A DNA stretch of 64,000 nucleotides from Lichtheimia corymbifera B2541 (GCA_000697475.1 JNEU01000740.1:1-64000), one strand, 5' to 3'; numbered from the stretch's first letter, positions 45,151-58,185 are shown. Notes: generated from the letters alone by a model not told the origin. Program-made: numbers and translations.

Positions 45151-47141
45151 TTATGAATCATGGAAGGATAAATTGACAGCAGCATTGGCTAAACCAGCTT
45201 CCTGGATCTCCTTATCTAGCAACTCGATAAGCTGCTGACGATTAAAGACAAGCTATTTTAAAGAATATCAATACATTTTTCACCTTTCCTTTTGAATAAA
45301 GAGAAAAGTTTACCTCAAATGGACGATCTTGGGATTCTGGCAACTCGGCTTTGACAAACTCAAACAAATATCGTACTGGGTCGGTCTTTGAAAACTTCCT
45401 GACAATGCGTTTGCCGTCGGGTGTTCGTAATTGTATACGTGTTGTGTTGGCTGGATCGGTTGGCTCATCACGCTTGATGGGTTGTATACTATCCAGAGGA
45501 GATTTTTCTTGGGGTTCCTTGATATCCTCATCGTGATTCTCTTGTTCTTTATCCTCTTGTTCTTCTTGTGCATCCTCTCCCTTTGCTTGTAAAGAAGCTG
45601 CAATGGCAGCATTGATTTGTTCTTCCTCGCTCATATCCGATATATTCTAAAATCACTCTTTTAATATACCATACCTTTTTCCTGACTCCATTTCCTCCAT
45701 TTACCTTCAACATCCGTTGCTTTTTGACCACTGATGATTCTGCTGCTTCGGGAGAATGGCGCTCCAAAAACTCAGTCACTAATATTCATGCATTAGTATT
45801 TCCGAAACCAACATCCACCATAGTGTGCCATATACCTTGCATCATGAAATCGGTGGGTGTTAAGACTGATTCCCAGGTATGAACTCGTTCGCCTTTAATG
45901 GAATGATGAGCATAAATGAAAAATTTGTATCTTCATTGCTAAACCTTACCTGTTCGCGCGTCAATGATGGCAACGTGTGGATATTTGCTGATGGGATAGT
46001 ATGTCAAGTATCTCTTGCCTTCCGGACTTTCACATGCATACTATCAAAAAAAGACATATGTCAATTCCTATTGCTTTTCTTATCTCCCACACGCAGACCC
46101 ATCTTACCTGCAAGAATACAAATGATTCACGCACAAACTCTTTCACAGTCTCGTCGCTCCATAAATCTCTGTTCAACATTTGGCACGTGAATTCAGTCGG
46201 ATCTTGGATATTGACCATGAGCCATTTGGTTTGTTCTCTTGCTGTAGCACGAGCCTGTACTAATGATAAGTGATGATGATCCTCACCCATGAATGCATTT
46301 GACATTTACCGCTTCGAATCCTCCTTTGAACATGATATCAAATGGTGGTCTGAATAAATCGGCAAGTCGTTTGGCTTTTGCACTCATAGGAGATGTGCCA
46401 TTAGGTGATGAAGAGGACGAAGACGAAGAGCCTCCTGCTGCTGCTGCCGCTGCTGCTGCTGCTGCTACCGGTGGTTGGGCTATTCGAAAAACAAATGTCA
46501 AAAAGGGTATAATGCATGGATGCAATAAGCAACATACTCAAATGGCGTAGGAATTCGGGACCGGGACTACCACTGGATGAATCACCTTGATTGAAAATGG
46601 AATGACGAGTAGCGCTGGGACCTATCAACACATGCATTGTTATGCACCATACAAAGAATGTGTGTGTGTCTCATTGTTACCTTCTCGACCTCCCCATAAT
46701 GAACCATGATCAAACATAGTGCCACCGCCAGTCAGAATATCATGCTTGGGAGCAATAGGAGCTCGTACGTTGGATTGTTCACGTTCTTGGCGTTCGAGTT
46801 GTCGAGCGAGTTCTTCGTCAGAGACACCTACACCTTGAGACGAGCTGTTGTCATTGGCACTGCCACCGGCTGCTGCTGATCGAGACAATGACGAATCGAT
46901 CGTGGTTGTTGAAGGTTGCGTAGATGTTTGTCCACCACTTTCAAGGAAGAGGGTCACTGCTGTTTCCACATTGCCGTCTGCAACCTGTTCAAAGCAATGT
47001 CAATCGGAAGTGTTGGTGGAGTCAAGTAGTAGTAGTCAAGTATCAATGGAGATATCGAACCTGAAGATACTGTTGAGCTACTTCTGGAGAGGCATTGGTA
47101 ACACTGCAAAAGTCAAGAATGGCTTGATCGTCGATATCCAT
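45151..47141 (-). CDS. UBA-UAS-UBX domain protein (UBXN7/Ubx5-like)
   Basis: An adaptor linking Cdc48/p97 to ubiquitylated clients. The N-terminal UBA-like helix bundle is MDIDDQAILDFCSVTNASPE joined to VADGNVETAVTLFLESGG. The middle has EELARQLERQEREQ and PIAPKHDILTGGG, then a low-complexity Ala10/Ser8 run. A thioredoxin-like UAS domain follows: MSAKAKRLADLFRPPFDIM, KWLMVNIQDPTEFTCQMLN, RDLWSDETVKEFV and YYPISKYPHVAIIDARTGE. A UIM-like helix (EEEQINAAIAASLQAKG) precedes the C-terminal UBX domain (TTRIQLRTPDGKRIVRKFSK ... RPFE, then LVFNRQQLIELLDKEIQEAG), ending NLSFHDS. The domain order matches UBXN7. Many small introns; the exact exon joins around 45640-45780 are tentative. Confidence 0.9.
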
Positions 47142-47723
47142 TGTATATGAAAGGGTAAAAGAGAAAGAGAAAGGAGAGCAGACGCGTCACGAACACTGCT
47201 ACTCACATTATTCATGTCTTTCCTCCTCCTCCTCCTTCCAGCCAAAAAGGGAATGGACTTGCTACTCGGGATACACAGTATGAAACCGGGATAACCATCC
47301 TCTTATACACATGAAAGGTGATGTTGCTATGTATGAGCATCGGATATCATTCAATTCTCCACTTACGACGTTCGTAGTATAGTTGCTTTTGATGCGAAAA
47401 TGCTTTCGAATGGAATACCACTGCATACATCTATCTCTGGACCTTGCTGTGCACAGTGAATTTTCTTATTGGCCATTTGGCATTCAAAACCAGGCATGGA
47501 TTTGCTATCAATGCTGTACGCCAGACACCGATTGACCCACTATTTGAATATCCCTTCTATGACTAGTGGCTCTCAATTCCTTGACAATAAAAGCACACTT
47601 GATTCGCACTACCCCAAAAGATACCAAATCCATTCACATCCTTATCATTAAAGCGATCCTTGATCGTTAAAGCAGATCACTATTGTAGTACAAGTGTATG
47701 TTTATGGAAGAGTTGGATTTTTT
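47142..47723. other. Intergenic region between MtnB and UBX genes
   Basis: About 0.6 kb: UBX promoter (CT-rich at 47210-47245) and the MtnB 3' end. No gene is seen. Confidence 0.45.
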
Positions 47724-48630
47724 CTATTCATAGTCAGGTTCACTAGCAGGTTTAACAGCTGGATCAATGCCGATGGATTTCATCTTGACTGCAATCTCAA
47801 AGAGATAATCGTAGCACTCGGTCATGGTCTTGGCCTTCTCCCAGGATTCTATTATGCAAAACAAAGAGTCATTTATATCTCCTTTGTGGATGCATTCCTT
47901 GCTTATCTTACCTCCCCATACATAAACACCATGACGACGCACAAGCACAGCATTGGTTTCAGGATGTGCCTTCATTGCCTGTAACAAACACAGATTAACC
48001 ATTCCACTCGATTTCTTTAATGCATATCCACAACACGTTACCTCTGCCATGCGATCAGTAAGGTCCTCTTCCTCGGGAGTGTTTTCAACAATGGGCACGA
48101 CAAGCTTATCAAAGTAGCGAAGATTTGTCTTGGTAGAGCCACGTCGGATACCCTTGATCATTTCTTGGTGTGAGATCTCAAAGGTGGATCCAGGATAAAG
48201 TAAGGTTGCCATGACAGCATTCTGTGAGTGGGTATGGATACATGCACCAGCATCTCGCATCGTGTAAGCGTTGTAGAACAAAGGTGTGCATGCGGATGGT
48301 TTGAGTGAACGGGGTTGACGCAAAAGTGTACGGTCGGCCAGTGTCATAACAAATAAATGGTGTGGTTCCATACGTTCCTTTTGAACACCTGAAGGTGCAA
48401 TATAGATCTTTTCGCTAATGGTGTCATGAGTATAGAAGAAGGCGATGATCGAGTAGGAGTAGTAGTAGTAGAACGTACCCATCTCGAATACTAATGCCAC
48501 CTCCAGTGCCTGTGACCCAACCCAATGTATAGAACAGACGACAGAGTTCTGGAATGAGGTTTGCAGGGTGTTGAGGATCGTCCGATCGACAAAGAGCAAC
48601 AGTGTCTTCACCCATATTGATAGCAGCCAT
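47724..48630 (-). CDS. MDE1: Methylthioribulose-1-phosphate dehydratase (methionine salvage)
   Basis: A class II aldolase-fold, zinc-dependent enzyme (MtnB) that dehydrates 5-methylthioribulose-1-phosphate in the methionine salvage pathway, cytosolic. The start [20 protein letters not shown] is followed by [20 protein letters not shown]. After an intron come [30 protein letters not shown] with two zinc-binding histidines, [12 protein letters not shown] with the catalytic Glu, and [14 protein letters not shown] with the third His. It ends [15 protein letters not shown]. Four exons; about 240 residues. The exon-1 join (RDG to the strand before EKIYIAPSG) crosses a short intron near 48420-48480. 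Confidence 0.93.
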
Positions 48631-49355
48631 CGTGTATATACAGTCAGAAAAGAAGATTGACCTGGTGATCACTCTCCCCTCCCCCCCACCATCTGCGGGA
48701 ATTCAAGCAGTAAGCAACAACACCATCGTCCCGCCAACCGACCCCTTATTTCCTTGGATACGCTAAATGATGTTCATCATCCAAGAAATCCTCAGCTAGA
48801 TACAACTCATGTTGATTTCAATCGTATTAATAAACCACGTGTTCCTGTTATTAGATTGGCTCACGACATGAGTTTATTTTCGTATTGGATATGCCTAGCA
48901 ACCGATTAAGGAGAGAAGAAGGATCATAATAATAATAGTTGTTGTATGTATGCATGATCGTATGCAATAGATAAAGATGAAACATGCGGTTGACCTGCAT
49001 TTGCATACAAGAGCGCGATGGTTCCACTGTGCCTTTCTCTTGGTTGTACCGCTGTGGCTGGTATAAATTGCCCAGAAAAGTACATGTGTTCCGTTGCACA
49101 TTCCCTACGAAACTTCCAATGGTCGCTTCTATTGGCAAAGATTCAAGCGGGCATAGAAGAGGAACATGCAAGAGGAGGAGACAAAAAGTGCCTGTGCCTG
49201 TGTGTGTGTGCATGTGTGTGTGTGCCATCTATTAGTAGACAAAATCTCATATTAGTTGGTCTCAGTCTAACAGCGCCGTTTTCTTTTTAACCTCTTCTTT
49301 CTCTTTTCACTCTTCTTTCTCCACTCTTTTCACTTTCTTTCCCTCCATTCACGCA
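48631..49355. promoter_or_regulatory. Divergent promoter region, MtnB / VCX1
   Basis: About 0.7 kb. A short GT tract lies at 49195-49222. A CT-rich leader (49285-49350) directly precedes the VCX1 start. No gene is seen. Confidence 0.45.
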
Positions 49356-51165
49356 ATGAACCGAGAGGCTGCCCCACTATTATCCAACGGCTCGGTGTCT
49401 CACCATGAGAAACCAACAATGACTCATTCTTTCAAGGCCTTCATTACCTCGTCAAAGTTCAACTTGCTTTTAGTCTTTGTCCCTATTGCCCTCGCCTTTT
49501 CATTCGCCGGTGCTTCCTCTACACTCGTTTTCTCTCTCAACTTTATGGCTATCATGCCTTTGGCCAAGTTGCTCGGCTTTGGTAAACATTTACGCGCGCG
49601 TGCTGGTAGTCATATCCAAGTATAGAACACTAACATGGTGACATAGCAACCGAGGAACTGGCTTTGATGAGTGGTCCTACCATTGGTGCCTTGCTCAATG
49701 CTACATTCGGTAACGTTGTTGAGCTTATTCTTGGTGTGATTGCTCTCAAGGATGGCATGATTCGTGTTGTTCAAGGTAAATACTCTCTCCCACCTCCCCT
49801 ATACGTATGTGTGCACTGACACGATATGATTTCATCAGCCTCTGTGATGGGTTCTATCCTGTCCAACATTCTTTTGGTAAGGATCATCGTGGCTTGTGGT
49901 GGTAGCGTCTCCTGACAAAGTGGCTTACATGACGTAATGCATTATATTAGGTACTTGGCTTTTGCTTTTTGCTTGGCGGCCTTGGTCGTGTAGGTCAACA
50001 ATTCAGCATGACCGGTAAGTCGATCTTTTTTTACTTGTAAGGAATGGGTCACTAACCATCATTGGAAATTGTAGCTGCTCAAACTTCGTCATCCCTTCTT
50101 GCCTTGACCACCATGTCGCTTCTTGTGCCTGCCGCATTCAGTGCCACCACCTCTGATGACAAGGATGCCGAAATTGGTATTCTCAACCTTAGCCATGGTA
50201 CCGCCCTCGTGCTCTTGGTTGTTTATGGTCTCTCTCTTTACTTCCAAGTAAGTCAGCTACCGGACATTCAACTTGCATAATGAATATCCCCTCTCATTAA
50301 TAACATCTTGCTTTTTAAGCTCAAGACCCACCGTGCTCTTGTAAGTATCTCGGCCACCCACTATGAAGGCTTCCTTCCCTCCTAATAACAACGATTGTTT
50401 TTCCTTTCTAGTATGATCAAGTCGAAGGTGAAGAAGATGAAGAGGAAGAAGAGCCCCAAACCAGCATGCTTTTCTCTGTTCTCTCGTAAGTCTTTTTTGG
50501 AAGTTCCTAAATGAATGGAATCACTAATCCTAATCCTATTACAGGCTTGTTGCTGTCGCTGGTCTCGTTTCGGTCCATGCTGATTTCCTTGTTGGAGCGT
50601 GAGTATACAATAACATCCCCTTTGTGTTTCATATATTCATCGAGTGATCATTTTAGCATCGAAGGTGTTGTCGAAAAGTGGCAGATTAACGAAACCTTTG
50701 TTGGTGTCATTCTCTTGCCTATCGTCGGAAAGTAAGTGGTCATTTTACATCCAAATACAACACAATGAGACTGATCAACAATGTTTGTGATTACAGTGCT
50801 GCAGAGCACGTGAGTGCTGTTACCTTCGCCATGAAGAACAAGATGAACTTGAGTATCAACATTGCCATTTCCTCCTCTTTGCAAATTGGTTTGTTTGTTA
50901 CACCCGTTCTTGTGATTGCTGGCTGGATCTTTGGTCAACCCATGACATTGTTCTTTGAAAACTTTGAGACTGTCATCCTCTTTGCCAGTGTTCTCATTGT
51001 CAATTACTTGATTCAAGATGGCGTGTCCAACTGGCTCGAAGGCACTTTGTTATTGGTAGGGTACCCACTTGTATCTTTTATATTCATATTTCTCACACAA
51101 ATGTTTTTTTGTCATAGGCCTCTTATACCATTATTGCCCTTGCCTTCTGGTTCCACCCTGTTTAA
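49356..51165 (+). CDS. VCX1: Vacuolar Ca2+/H+ antiporter (CAX family)
   Basis: An exchanger that loads Ca2+ (and Mn2+) into the vacuole against protons. The N-terminus is short and polar ([20 protein letters not shown]). Eleven or so hydrophobic segments are split by the acidic loop [11 protein letters not shown] at mid-protein. Both conserved alpha repeats are intact: [20 protein letters not shown] (c-1) and [19 protein letters not shown] (c-2), each with its catalytic Glu. [15 protein letters not shown] and [17 protein letters not shown] are also typical. It ends [15 protein letters not shown]. Eight or nine exons with introns of about 50-80 nt. No long N-terminal autoinhibitory region is present. 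About 400 residues, as in yeast Vcx1. Confidence 0.95.
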
Positions 51166-51502
51166 CTTATTTTGTATGAATAGACATATGTATGTTTTAT
51201 AAACGAGTTATTCTGTGCTATTAATTGATAGAGAGCGAGAGATTTAAACGGGCACGTGTTATAAGGGGGAAGGGAAAAACAGGGGGGTGGGGAAGACAAA
51301 TGCATCGGCAAAGGAGCAAAAAAACAGGAGGATTTTAAGCCGACATGCATACGTTTTTAGTAGTTGGGTATTGACCCATTGTGCGTATGCTGGTACAACG
51401 TGACACTTGCAGTGGCCAAAAGAAACAATGATTAGTTGAAACTCACTTTTTTGGTATCACAAGAGTTCCATGCACATACACACGGGCAATGCTGGTCAAT
51501 CT

Positions 51503-51544
51503 CCACACGCACACACACATACACACGCACGCACGCACCCACAC
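51503..51544. repeat. CA/GCAC microsatellite
   Basis: An imperfect (CA)n tract with GCAC interruptions, about 145-185 bp before the start of the hypothetical gene at 51687. Confidence 0.8.
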
Positions 51545-51686
51545 TTTTGTTTTCTCTTTCTTTCGCTTTTCCCCATTTCACTCATCTCACTCATTGCTTT
51601 TTCTTTTTCTTCTTCTGATCGTCGTTCTCAAGACTCAAGAGTCAATCTTTTTATATTGCAAGCTGGACAACAACAACAGAGTCGCT

Positions 51687-52736
51687 ATGGAACTCGACAA
51701 GGAAGACGCTGAAGCAGGATCAATATTAATTGCTCTCGCCAACCATCAACCACAGCAACGACCATCGCAGTTGTCGCAAGTAAATATCTTATTTCAAAGC
51801 TAAGATGGAACCTTTATTGACTTTTACAAGTCATTGCATAACCAAGGATCGATGTCTATTCGGAACTTGCTTGGTGATCCTCCTTCGGACGAGGTAGTGT
51901 ATTTTGGATAAAGCAACTTCTCCGCTTACCATCATTCATTGTTCTAGACAAGTACTGCGAGCATCTCACGACCCCGACCTTATGCAACTGTATCCGATCA
52001 CGGGCCACGCTCCATGTATTATCCTCCGTATGTGTGCAGAGCAACCATCTTACTACAACAGCAACGTCTGAAAACGAATGACGTTATGTATATATTGTAG
52101 ACCTTCATCATCATCATCATCGTCATCATCATTGCCTCGCTATCATCAACACCATCATCAAGTTCGGCCTGCTCCACCACCATCAATGCGATCGGCTCCT
52201 TCGGTGGCGGCGGCAGTAGCCCATACTGAAACAACAACGGAAATAGTGCAAACCAATACAACCAGCGATCCAAAAATTAGACGCAATGCACTCCACGCTT
52301 ACATCAGCTATATGATTTATACCGATTTGATCAGCCATGTAGGTTATCTATGAACCAACCCAGAAATGGGCTATGTATTGATAGTACACAAAATTAGCAT
52401 AAACGAGGAGGCATTGCATTGACCAAGAACGAACGATCATCCCCCACTGCCTTTGACAAGGTACGTTTACAAACAAACAAATCATTTCACATTTTCGACT
52501 AAGCTCCCCAGTTATAGGTACCTCCTACTACTACCAAAGCGTCTTTTAGCTTTGAGAGACCCATGGCTACACCAAATCATGATCACCGTCATTCAAACCC
52601 GGACAATATCATTCATCGCCCTCTTACAGCTTTCTTGCGAGACCCTGATCCTCGTAATGGTAACAGACCACGAGCATATACATCCATTCCCTTGTTACCA
52701 GGTTATAGCGCCACCTCCAGAAATCAACATCACTAA
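51687..52736 (+). CDS. Hypothetical low-complexity protein
   Basis: A spliced gene of about 200 residues that I do not recognise. Joined exons read MELDKEDAEAGSILIALAN, MSIRNLLGDPPSDE, ISRPRPYATVSDHGPRSMYY, a run of nine or so serines, HQHHHQVRPAPPPSMRSAPS, TTTEIVQTNTTSDPKIRRNA, LHAYISYMIYTDLISHKRGG and a tail FERPMATPNHDHRHSNPDN, ending YSATSRNQHH. The only segment of ordinary composition is PKIRRNALHAYISYMIYTDL, a likely amphipathic helix. It is polar, His/Ser/Pro-rich and probably disordered, which would fit a nuclear or regulatory protein, but that is a guess. The introns have clean GT/AG ends, supporting a real gene. Confidence 0.55.
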
Positions 52737-52935
52737 AGGCAAATGTAACATTTTGTATATATATTAAAAACCCACATATGCATTCCTTTTCTCCACATTA
52801 TCCATCTGGATGCATTATTGAAGATGCTGTTGTTGTTTAATTCTTTTTCTTAAAAAAAGTGTGGTATTTACATGCTTTAAAACTTTACAAATGCTGTCGT
52901 GGATATTGGCAATAACGATCCTTCAATCTCACCAC

Positions 52936-55900
52936 CTAGAAATCAATGTTAGACAACGCGTACATGGATTCAGTTATTCTTTGTGTGCTTACCTCAATGA
53001 CACCCTCTACTGAAGTATTGATGGCGTAATGATGGTCCTCTACGTTATGCACCGTGTGTCGCTCAAGAACATCACCCTTGAAGTATCGCTTCTTGTTGCT
53101 GTCCCAAATGGTTTCACTACGCTGCCACTCAAAGTCGAAAGGTGGTGTGCCGACAAGATCGACAGTGGCTTGCACCATCTCGCCTATATCAAATATCCTA
53201 TCAGTCACCCAATCTACCCAGGAACAACATGTCATTTATATATACATACCTTCTTGAATGCTTTCAATCACTTCACGACCACCGCTAACAAGCGAGGAGG
53301 GGACTTGATGGATAACCTTGGTCATGCCCTTGGGGAATGATCGACATTTGTTGCGCTGATCACCCACCGAGATGATAGTCAAGTTGCCAGGCTTATCTGC
53401 AATCATGGTCAATCGAGAGGTAGCCGACTTGATCTTTTCATTACGGCCATTGAATTGGTATGCTAAAGAAAAACAATACCCAGAATTAGAAAGAGTCATT
53501 TGAATACAAACAAAGAACCACTTACAGATAGTGAATGGACCAATGCCTGACAAACTATACTCGAGAGTGTCACCGACACAATGCTCAGCACAGGTTTCAG
53601 TGGGTACAATGGTGGCAATATCTTGAGCATCAATAATGAGCAACGTCTCGGGACCACTAGCACCGGCTGTGCATCCATTGCTGTCACGCACACTGAGCAA
53701 TTGCAAATCGTATTGACCAGGGGCAAGTACTTCATCCTTCAACTCAAGCTTGTACTTGTTTGTTTCAATATTCTCCAAAAGAACGGTCTTGCCATAAGGT
53801 TCGGATTGATGCTTGAGACCCAATCGTACAGTGAAAGGCGCCTGGCCCTTTAACTCAAGCCGAATGGCACCCACATCATCCGAATCAAACGTATCACCGA
53901 CACACACTGTGCGCTCATATCTGGACTTGGATGCAAACTTGACAGCTGGAAGACTGTGCACGGTTTGCTCAACCACAAGAGGAGGTCGAATCTTGAGCGG
54001 GTTCATGTAGCGTTGATCAGAAATCTCATTAAAGCTGTATCGATATTTGCCGCCTTGTTGAGTTTGCATGCCAATCCAAGTCTTGGAAACACCCGATCGC
54101 ACTTCCTCAGTCGAAAGCAACATGCCATCACGCTTGCCAGGTAAGATGTGGTGTTGGCTGTAGGATGTATAGAATGGTCCTTGGCCTAAGAAGATAAATT
54201 AGTACCGATTATCTAAATGCTTTCATGCTCGTGTTTTTACCTTGGAAGATAATATCAACAGCGTCACTAACGCCTTCGCACACTGCTTGACGCTCATAAA
54301 CACCATCATCACGCAGAGAAACCATATCTTCAGCAATGGAGAGCTTAGGCTTGTCGATCCATTCCACGGTGTAAAGTGGTGGCAGCGCATCACCTTTACA
54401 GATAGCATCCTCAACACTCAGTAGCTCATATTGGCCCTTGTCGGTCACTTCAATCTCGGCATTTGGATCACGTAATAGAAGCTTGCGGATTTTCTTTGGG
54501 TCCTTGTCGACATTTCGATAAGTCACCTTCCATGGGCCTTCACCAGTCAAACGTAAAGGCAGTCTAGCCTTCTCTCCTTCAGCCACCAAAGCCAGTGCAC
54601 CTTCTTCCTCATCAGTGTAAAAGAACACCTTGGGTCGGTCACGTCGAACATCGATAATCACATCACGTGCTTCAAGATCCTTGATACAATCATTGGCATC
54701 TTGGATCTATTTTAATATCGTTAGCCATCTACATACATCCACATTCATCCTTTATAGCATTACCTTGACAAGAGATACAACATGGTGTCCAGCTCTCGAG
54801 AGGCGAGGTACATGGATGACATGTCGATTGCCAGTGATAGTGTCGGTATAGGTTTGGTTGGCAAGTGCCCATGTAAGCACAAATGGACCAGTGCCACTAA
54901 GCTCAACGGGTAATTCAATGTCGTCGCCAACGCATGTTCTCAAAGCAGATTTCGCCGAACCAGTAAACTTGGCATCGGGTTGAGGATGGACAACTTGCTT
55001 GATAGATTGGATCTCGGGGTTGCGATTCTTATAGTTGCGATCATCCAATACAGTGAACTCGTAAATGTATTCACTAGCAATATAAATTAATATCAGGATG
55101 TATCCACCATTGATACCAACTACTTACCCACTAGAGCTTGGCAAATAAGTGAACACGTGTCGTGATCGATCCACTCGCTCACGCTTCTTTTCAACCACAG
55201 TCTTTGATCTACCATTTTGCTTGATGATTCGGTATTCCAATGCAAATGGAGGAGTGCCTGATATATGTATAACATGTTATTAACCTTACTTTCATCACAC
55301 ACATATCATTACTAGAAGCTTACCTTGGAAATCAGCTGCAAATCGCATGCCAATTTCAGTATCACCAGCACATTCTGAGGGAATAGGAGTTGCTTCAAGA
55401 CCAACGGCAGGCAATGGCGGTTGAATAACTTGACATGTGGAGGGGAAGAGGATATCACCACGGCAGAACTTGTCTGAGACACGTAATAACTTGTATTCAC
55501 CAGGAGCACGAGCTTGCAATGCAGACTTGTCAGTGCTAATCTTGGTCTTGTGACGAGTGGCAGAAGCAGCGGAATCAGCATTCTCAGCAAGATACTCGTA
55601 TTCAAGCTCCCATGGGCTGTCACCCTTCAAGGAAAGCGGCAGCTGTGTGGATTGTTCACCAATAAGTAGCTTGACAGGATCAGTGGCCTTGCATTCAAAG
55701 CTGACGGCAGGTTGCTTGTGGACATCAAAATGGGCAACAGCTGAATCGACTGGTTCCATCACGTTACCAGCACCATCAATCACTCGATCAATCATGTACT
55801 TGTAATCGCCAGTGTTCTCAAATGTGTGTTGCAAGTTGATAGTCAATTGTGCAGAGGCACCCCAATTGAAAGATGTATGATGAGCCGATGTGAAAAAGGC

Positions 55901-57143
55901 AGGTTCGGCATTCTCCAACCCACCAGGGATCTTTGCAAGTGGCGAGTCCAAATTTTCAGGCTGAATACGATCCATCTTCAGCTTAGCACGTCGATCGTTG
56001 ACATAGCGACTGTATTCCACTCGAAGAGGTGGTACACCAGTAACTCGGAATTGAAGCGTGTCCTTTTCTCCACTACAATAGTCTGTGCTTGGTGCTGGAA
56101 GGAATTCAGCTGTAGGACATACAAATACATAAACAAGTCGATTGTAAAGTCGCACATCCAAGCCGTCTTTGCTGATAATGCTTTCCAACTTGTAAACACC
56201 AGGGTGTCGTACACGTACAAAGTAATGCTCAAGATCATGTTTTCCATGGCCAATCTCGGTTGCACGGTGAATGTCGCCACCCGAATATTGGTTGACAACT
56301 GATTCCTCGGTATCAAAGTCGTATCGTGAAAGGCTGATGGTGCGTGGGATGGTGTTGTTCAAAACAATGGGAACATAGATGTTTTTGCTGCCAATCTCGT
56401 TGCTTGGGATACAATAAATCTCGTCTCCAGGATTGAGTTTGGCCGTTCTACACGTGATTGCCTCTTTTTAGCTAACGCTCCTTCAATAACACCTATTGCA
56501 AATGCTTACCCATAAGGAAGAATATGTACAGTATGTCGTCCCAAAATGTGAGATGAATCGAATACAACATCCTTGACATTGATCATCTTTCCACGTGATA
56601 CACTGATTTGCTTGCCCAGAGCATCGCCTATCATATATTCATTGTCGTTAGCCACAATGTCGATCCACCATCATGCCAACTCTATACAAACCTAGCAATG
56701 CTTTCAGCACCACAGTCGTGATAGCCGCCTAACAAACGTGGATATCATTAGTCCAACATGTCCATAACATCATAAAGCATACTTACCGATGGGATTGAAA
56801 AGATAAACAGATCGATCGTGGCGAGTAATATAGCAAGGGCAATCGTCTTGAATTTGCTGAACTGGAGCCAAGGAATCTGCATGATCCACAGGACAAACAA
56901 GTAGAGACAATCAAAGGCCCACCACTTTAGCAGTTTGCTGCTCTGTTCTTCAGGATAATGTGCTGTGTAGACGAGGTAGACATCGTATAATTTAAGTGCT
57001 TGTAAGAGGATAAATGCTGAAGTCGCGTAGAGTCGTTGTGTCGGGAATTCTATAGTTGAGGCAGGAATCAAGGCCCTCTGATGGGTGAATGGTATCGCCG
57101 TATCGCGGCCTCCACCTCCTTGTGGTTGTTGGGCTGCCTGCAT
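52936..57143 (-). CDS. POM152: Nucleoporin POM152-like transmembrane ring protein
   Basis: A pore-membrane protein of the fungal nuclear pore lumenal ring. The N-terminal part shows ALIPASTIEFPTQRLYATSA, then hydrophobic segments FILLQALKLYDVYLVYT, WWAFDCLYLFVLWIMQI and TIALAILLATIDLFIFSIP. The long C-terminal part consists of repeated Ig-like lumenal domains with the recurrent pattern C.GD...PF.L.G..P: for example CSGEKDTLQFRVTGVPPLRV, VGDDIELPVELSGTGPFVL and CVGDTFDSDDVGAIRLELKG, then CVGDTLEYSLSGIGPFTI. About 1,200 residues in many exons. I chose the ATG at 57143; an in-frame frame upstream to 57365 would add ~74 residues with hydrophobic stretches from a GC-rich segment that looks more like promoter/leader. 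Confidence 0.92.
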
Positions 57144-57551
57144 CTGGATGCGGTTTCCGTCAAAGCAGCAAAGAGAAACAAGAAGGGTCAGGTCTTTAAA
57201 CGCGGCGGCGCGTGCCCCTCTCGCTCTGACAAGAAAAATTGTACAAGCGGGAATTGCAGCAGCAGCCAATGAGGATGGAAGCCTCCAATAATCCACCAGA
57301 CAAGAGAAAATGCCATCACACTCAGCAACAATGACACTCCCATTATTCCAAAGAAAAGCAGACATTGTATTAGTACGAGGTGGTCATATTGTTCATTCTG
57401 TCATTGCATATATCACAAATAAATACACTCTTTATGGTGCATGTTGTACCATAAGTAAGATGTCACTATGACAATGACAAGGGGCCTTACTATCTACGCG
57501 CGCTCCAAAAGTCGACCTCGCGCACGCCAGGAATATAGGCATGGTAGTATG
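57144..57551. promoter_or_regulatory. POM152 promoter region
   Basis: A GC-rich segment at about 57200-57225 (GCGGCGGCGCGTGCCCC) contrasts with the AT-rich surroundings. It borders the repeat block on its right. No other gene is seen. Confidence 0.45.
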
Positions 57552-58185
57552 TATATGATAAGTGGTCTTTGTTGATTGTCAAGTAGCTTGAGCCTAATAG
57601 AGCCAAAGATGCAGAGAGGCGTGTTTATGTAGTACATCTGTTTGGGGTGAACAGAAAGGGTGAATGCATGATAATTAATGGACAATTCAATAACGGCCAT
57701 ACATTGGCAGCTAACATGAAGTTTTTTTTCCATTCCAGCTTTTGCCCAATCCACTTGATGGGAACGATGCACCTGCTCCAGACATTCATCTCCATCATTC
57801 AACTTTCTTGATCCGAGCTGATTTGACTGAGTTACGCGCAAATAAAGAGACATCAGTTGAGGTAGATAGTGCATGCTGCATGTGTGGGCTGATATGCTCT
57901 TTGTTGAGCGTAACTCGGTCAAAATGGCTCGGATCAAGAAAGTTGAATGATGGAGATGAATGTCTGGAGCAGATGCATCATTCCCATCAAGTGGATTAGG
58001 CAAAAGCTGGGAATGAGAAAAAGTACATGGTAGCTGCCAATGAATGCATTGGAAATGACGTTTGCGTACCTGCCATGCATTGTCACTGAAGTCCTGACTT
58101 TTTGACTCAGATACACAAACACGCTCCTCTGCATCTTTGGCTCTATTAGGCCCAATCTACTTGACAATTAACAAACACCATTTGT
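57552..58185. repeat. ~630-bp foldback element (C0)
   Basis: A large inverted repeat: left arm about 57552-57850, right arm about 57905-58185, centre near 57880. Matching landmarks are CTAATAGAGCCAAAGATGCA (left) with TGCATCTTTGGCTCTATTAG (right), and ATCATTCAACTTTCTTGATC (left) with GATCAAGAAAGTTGAATGAT (right). Its outer ends are the same family as 982-1250, but its interior is distinct from A1-A3. Confidence 0.85.

Noticed and set aside
47724..48611. 295-codon minus-strand ORF as the full MtnB protein
   Set aside because: It reads through introns (for example a Tyr/Ser-rich stretch near 48440) and skips the true N-terminal exon starting at 48630.
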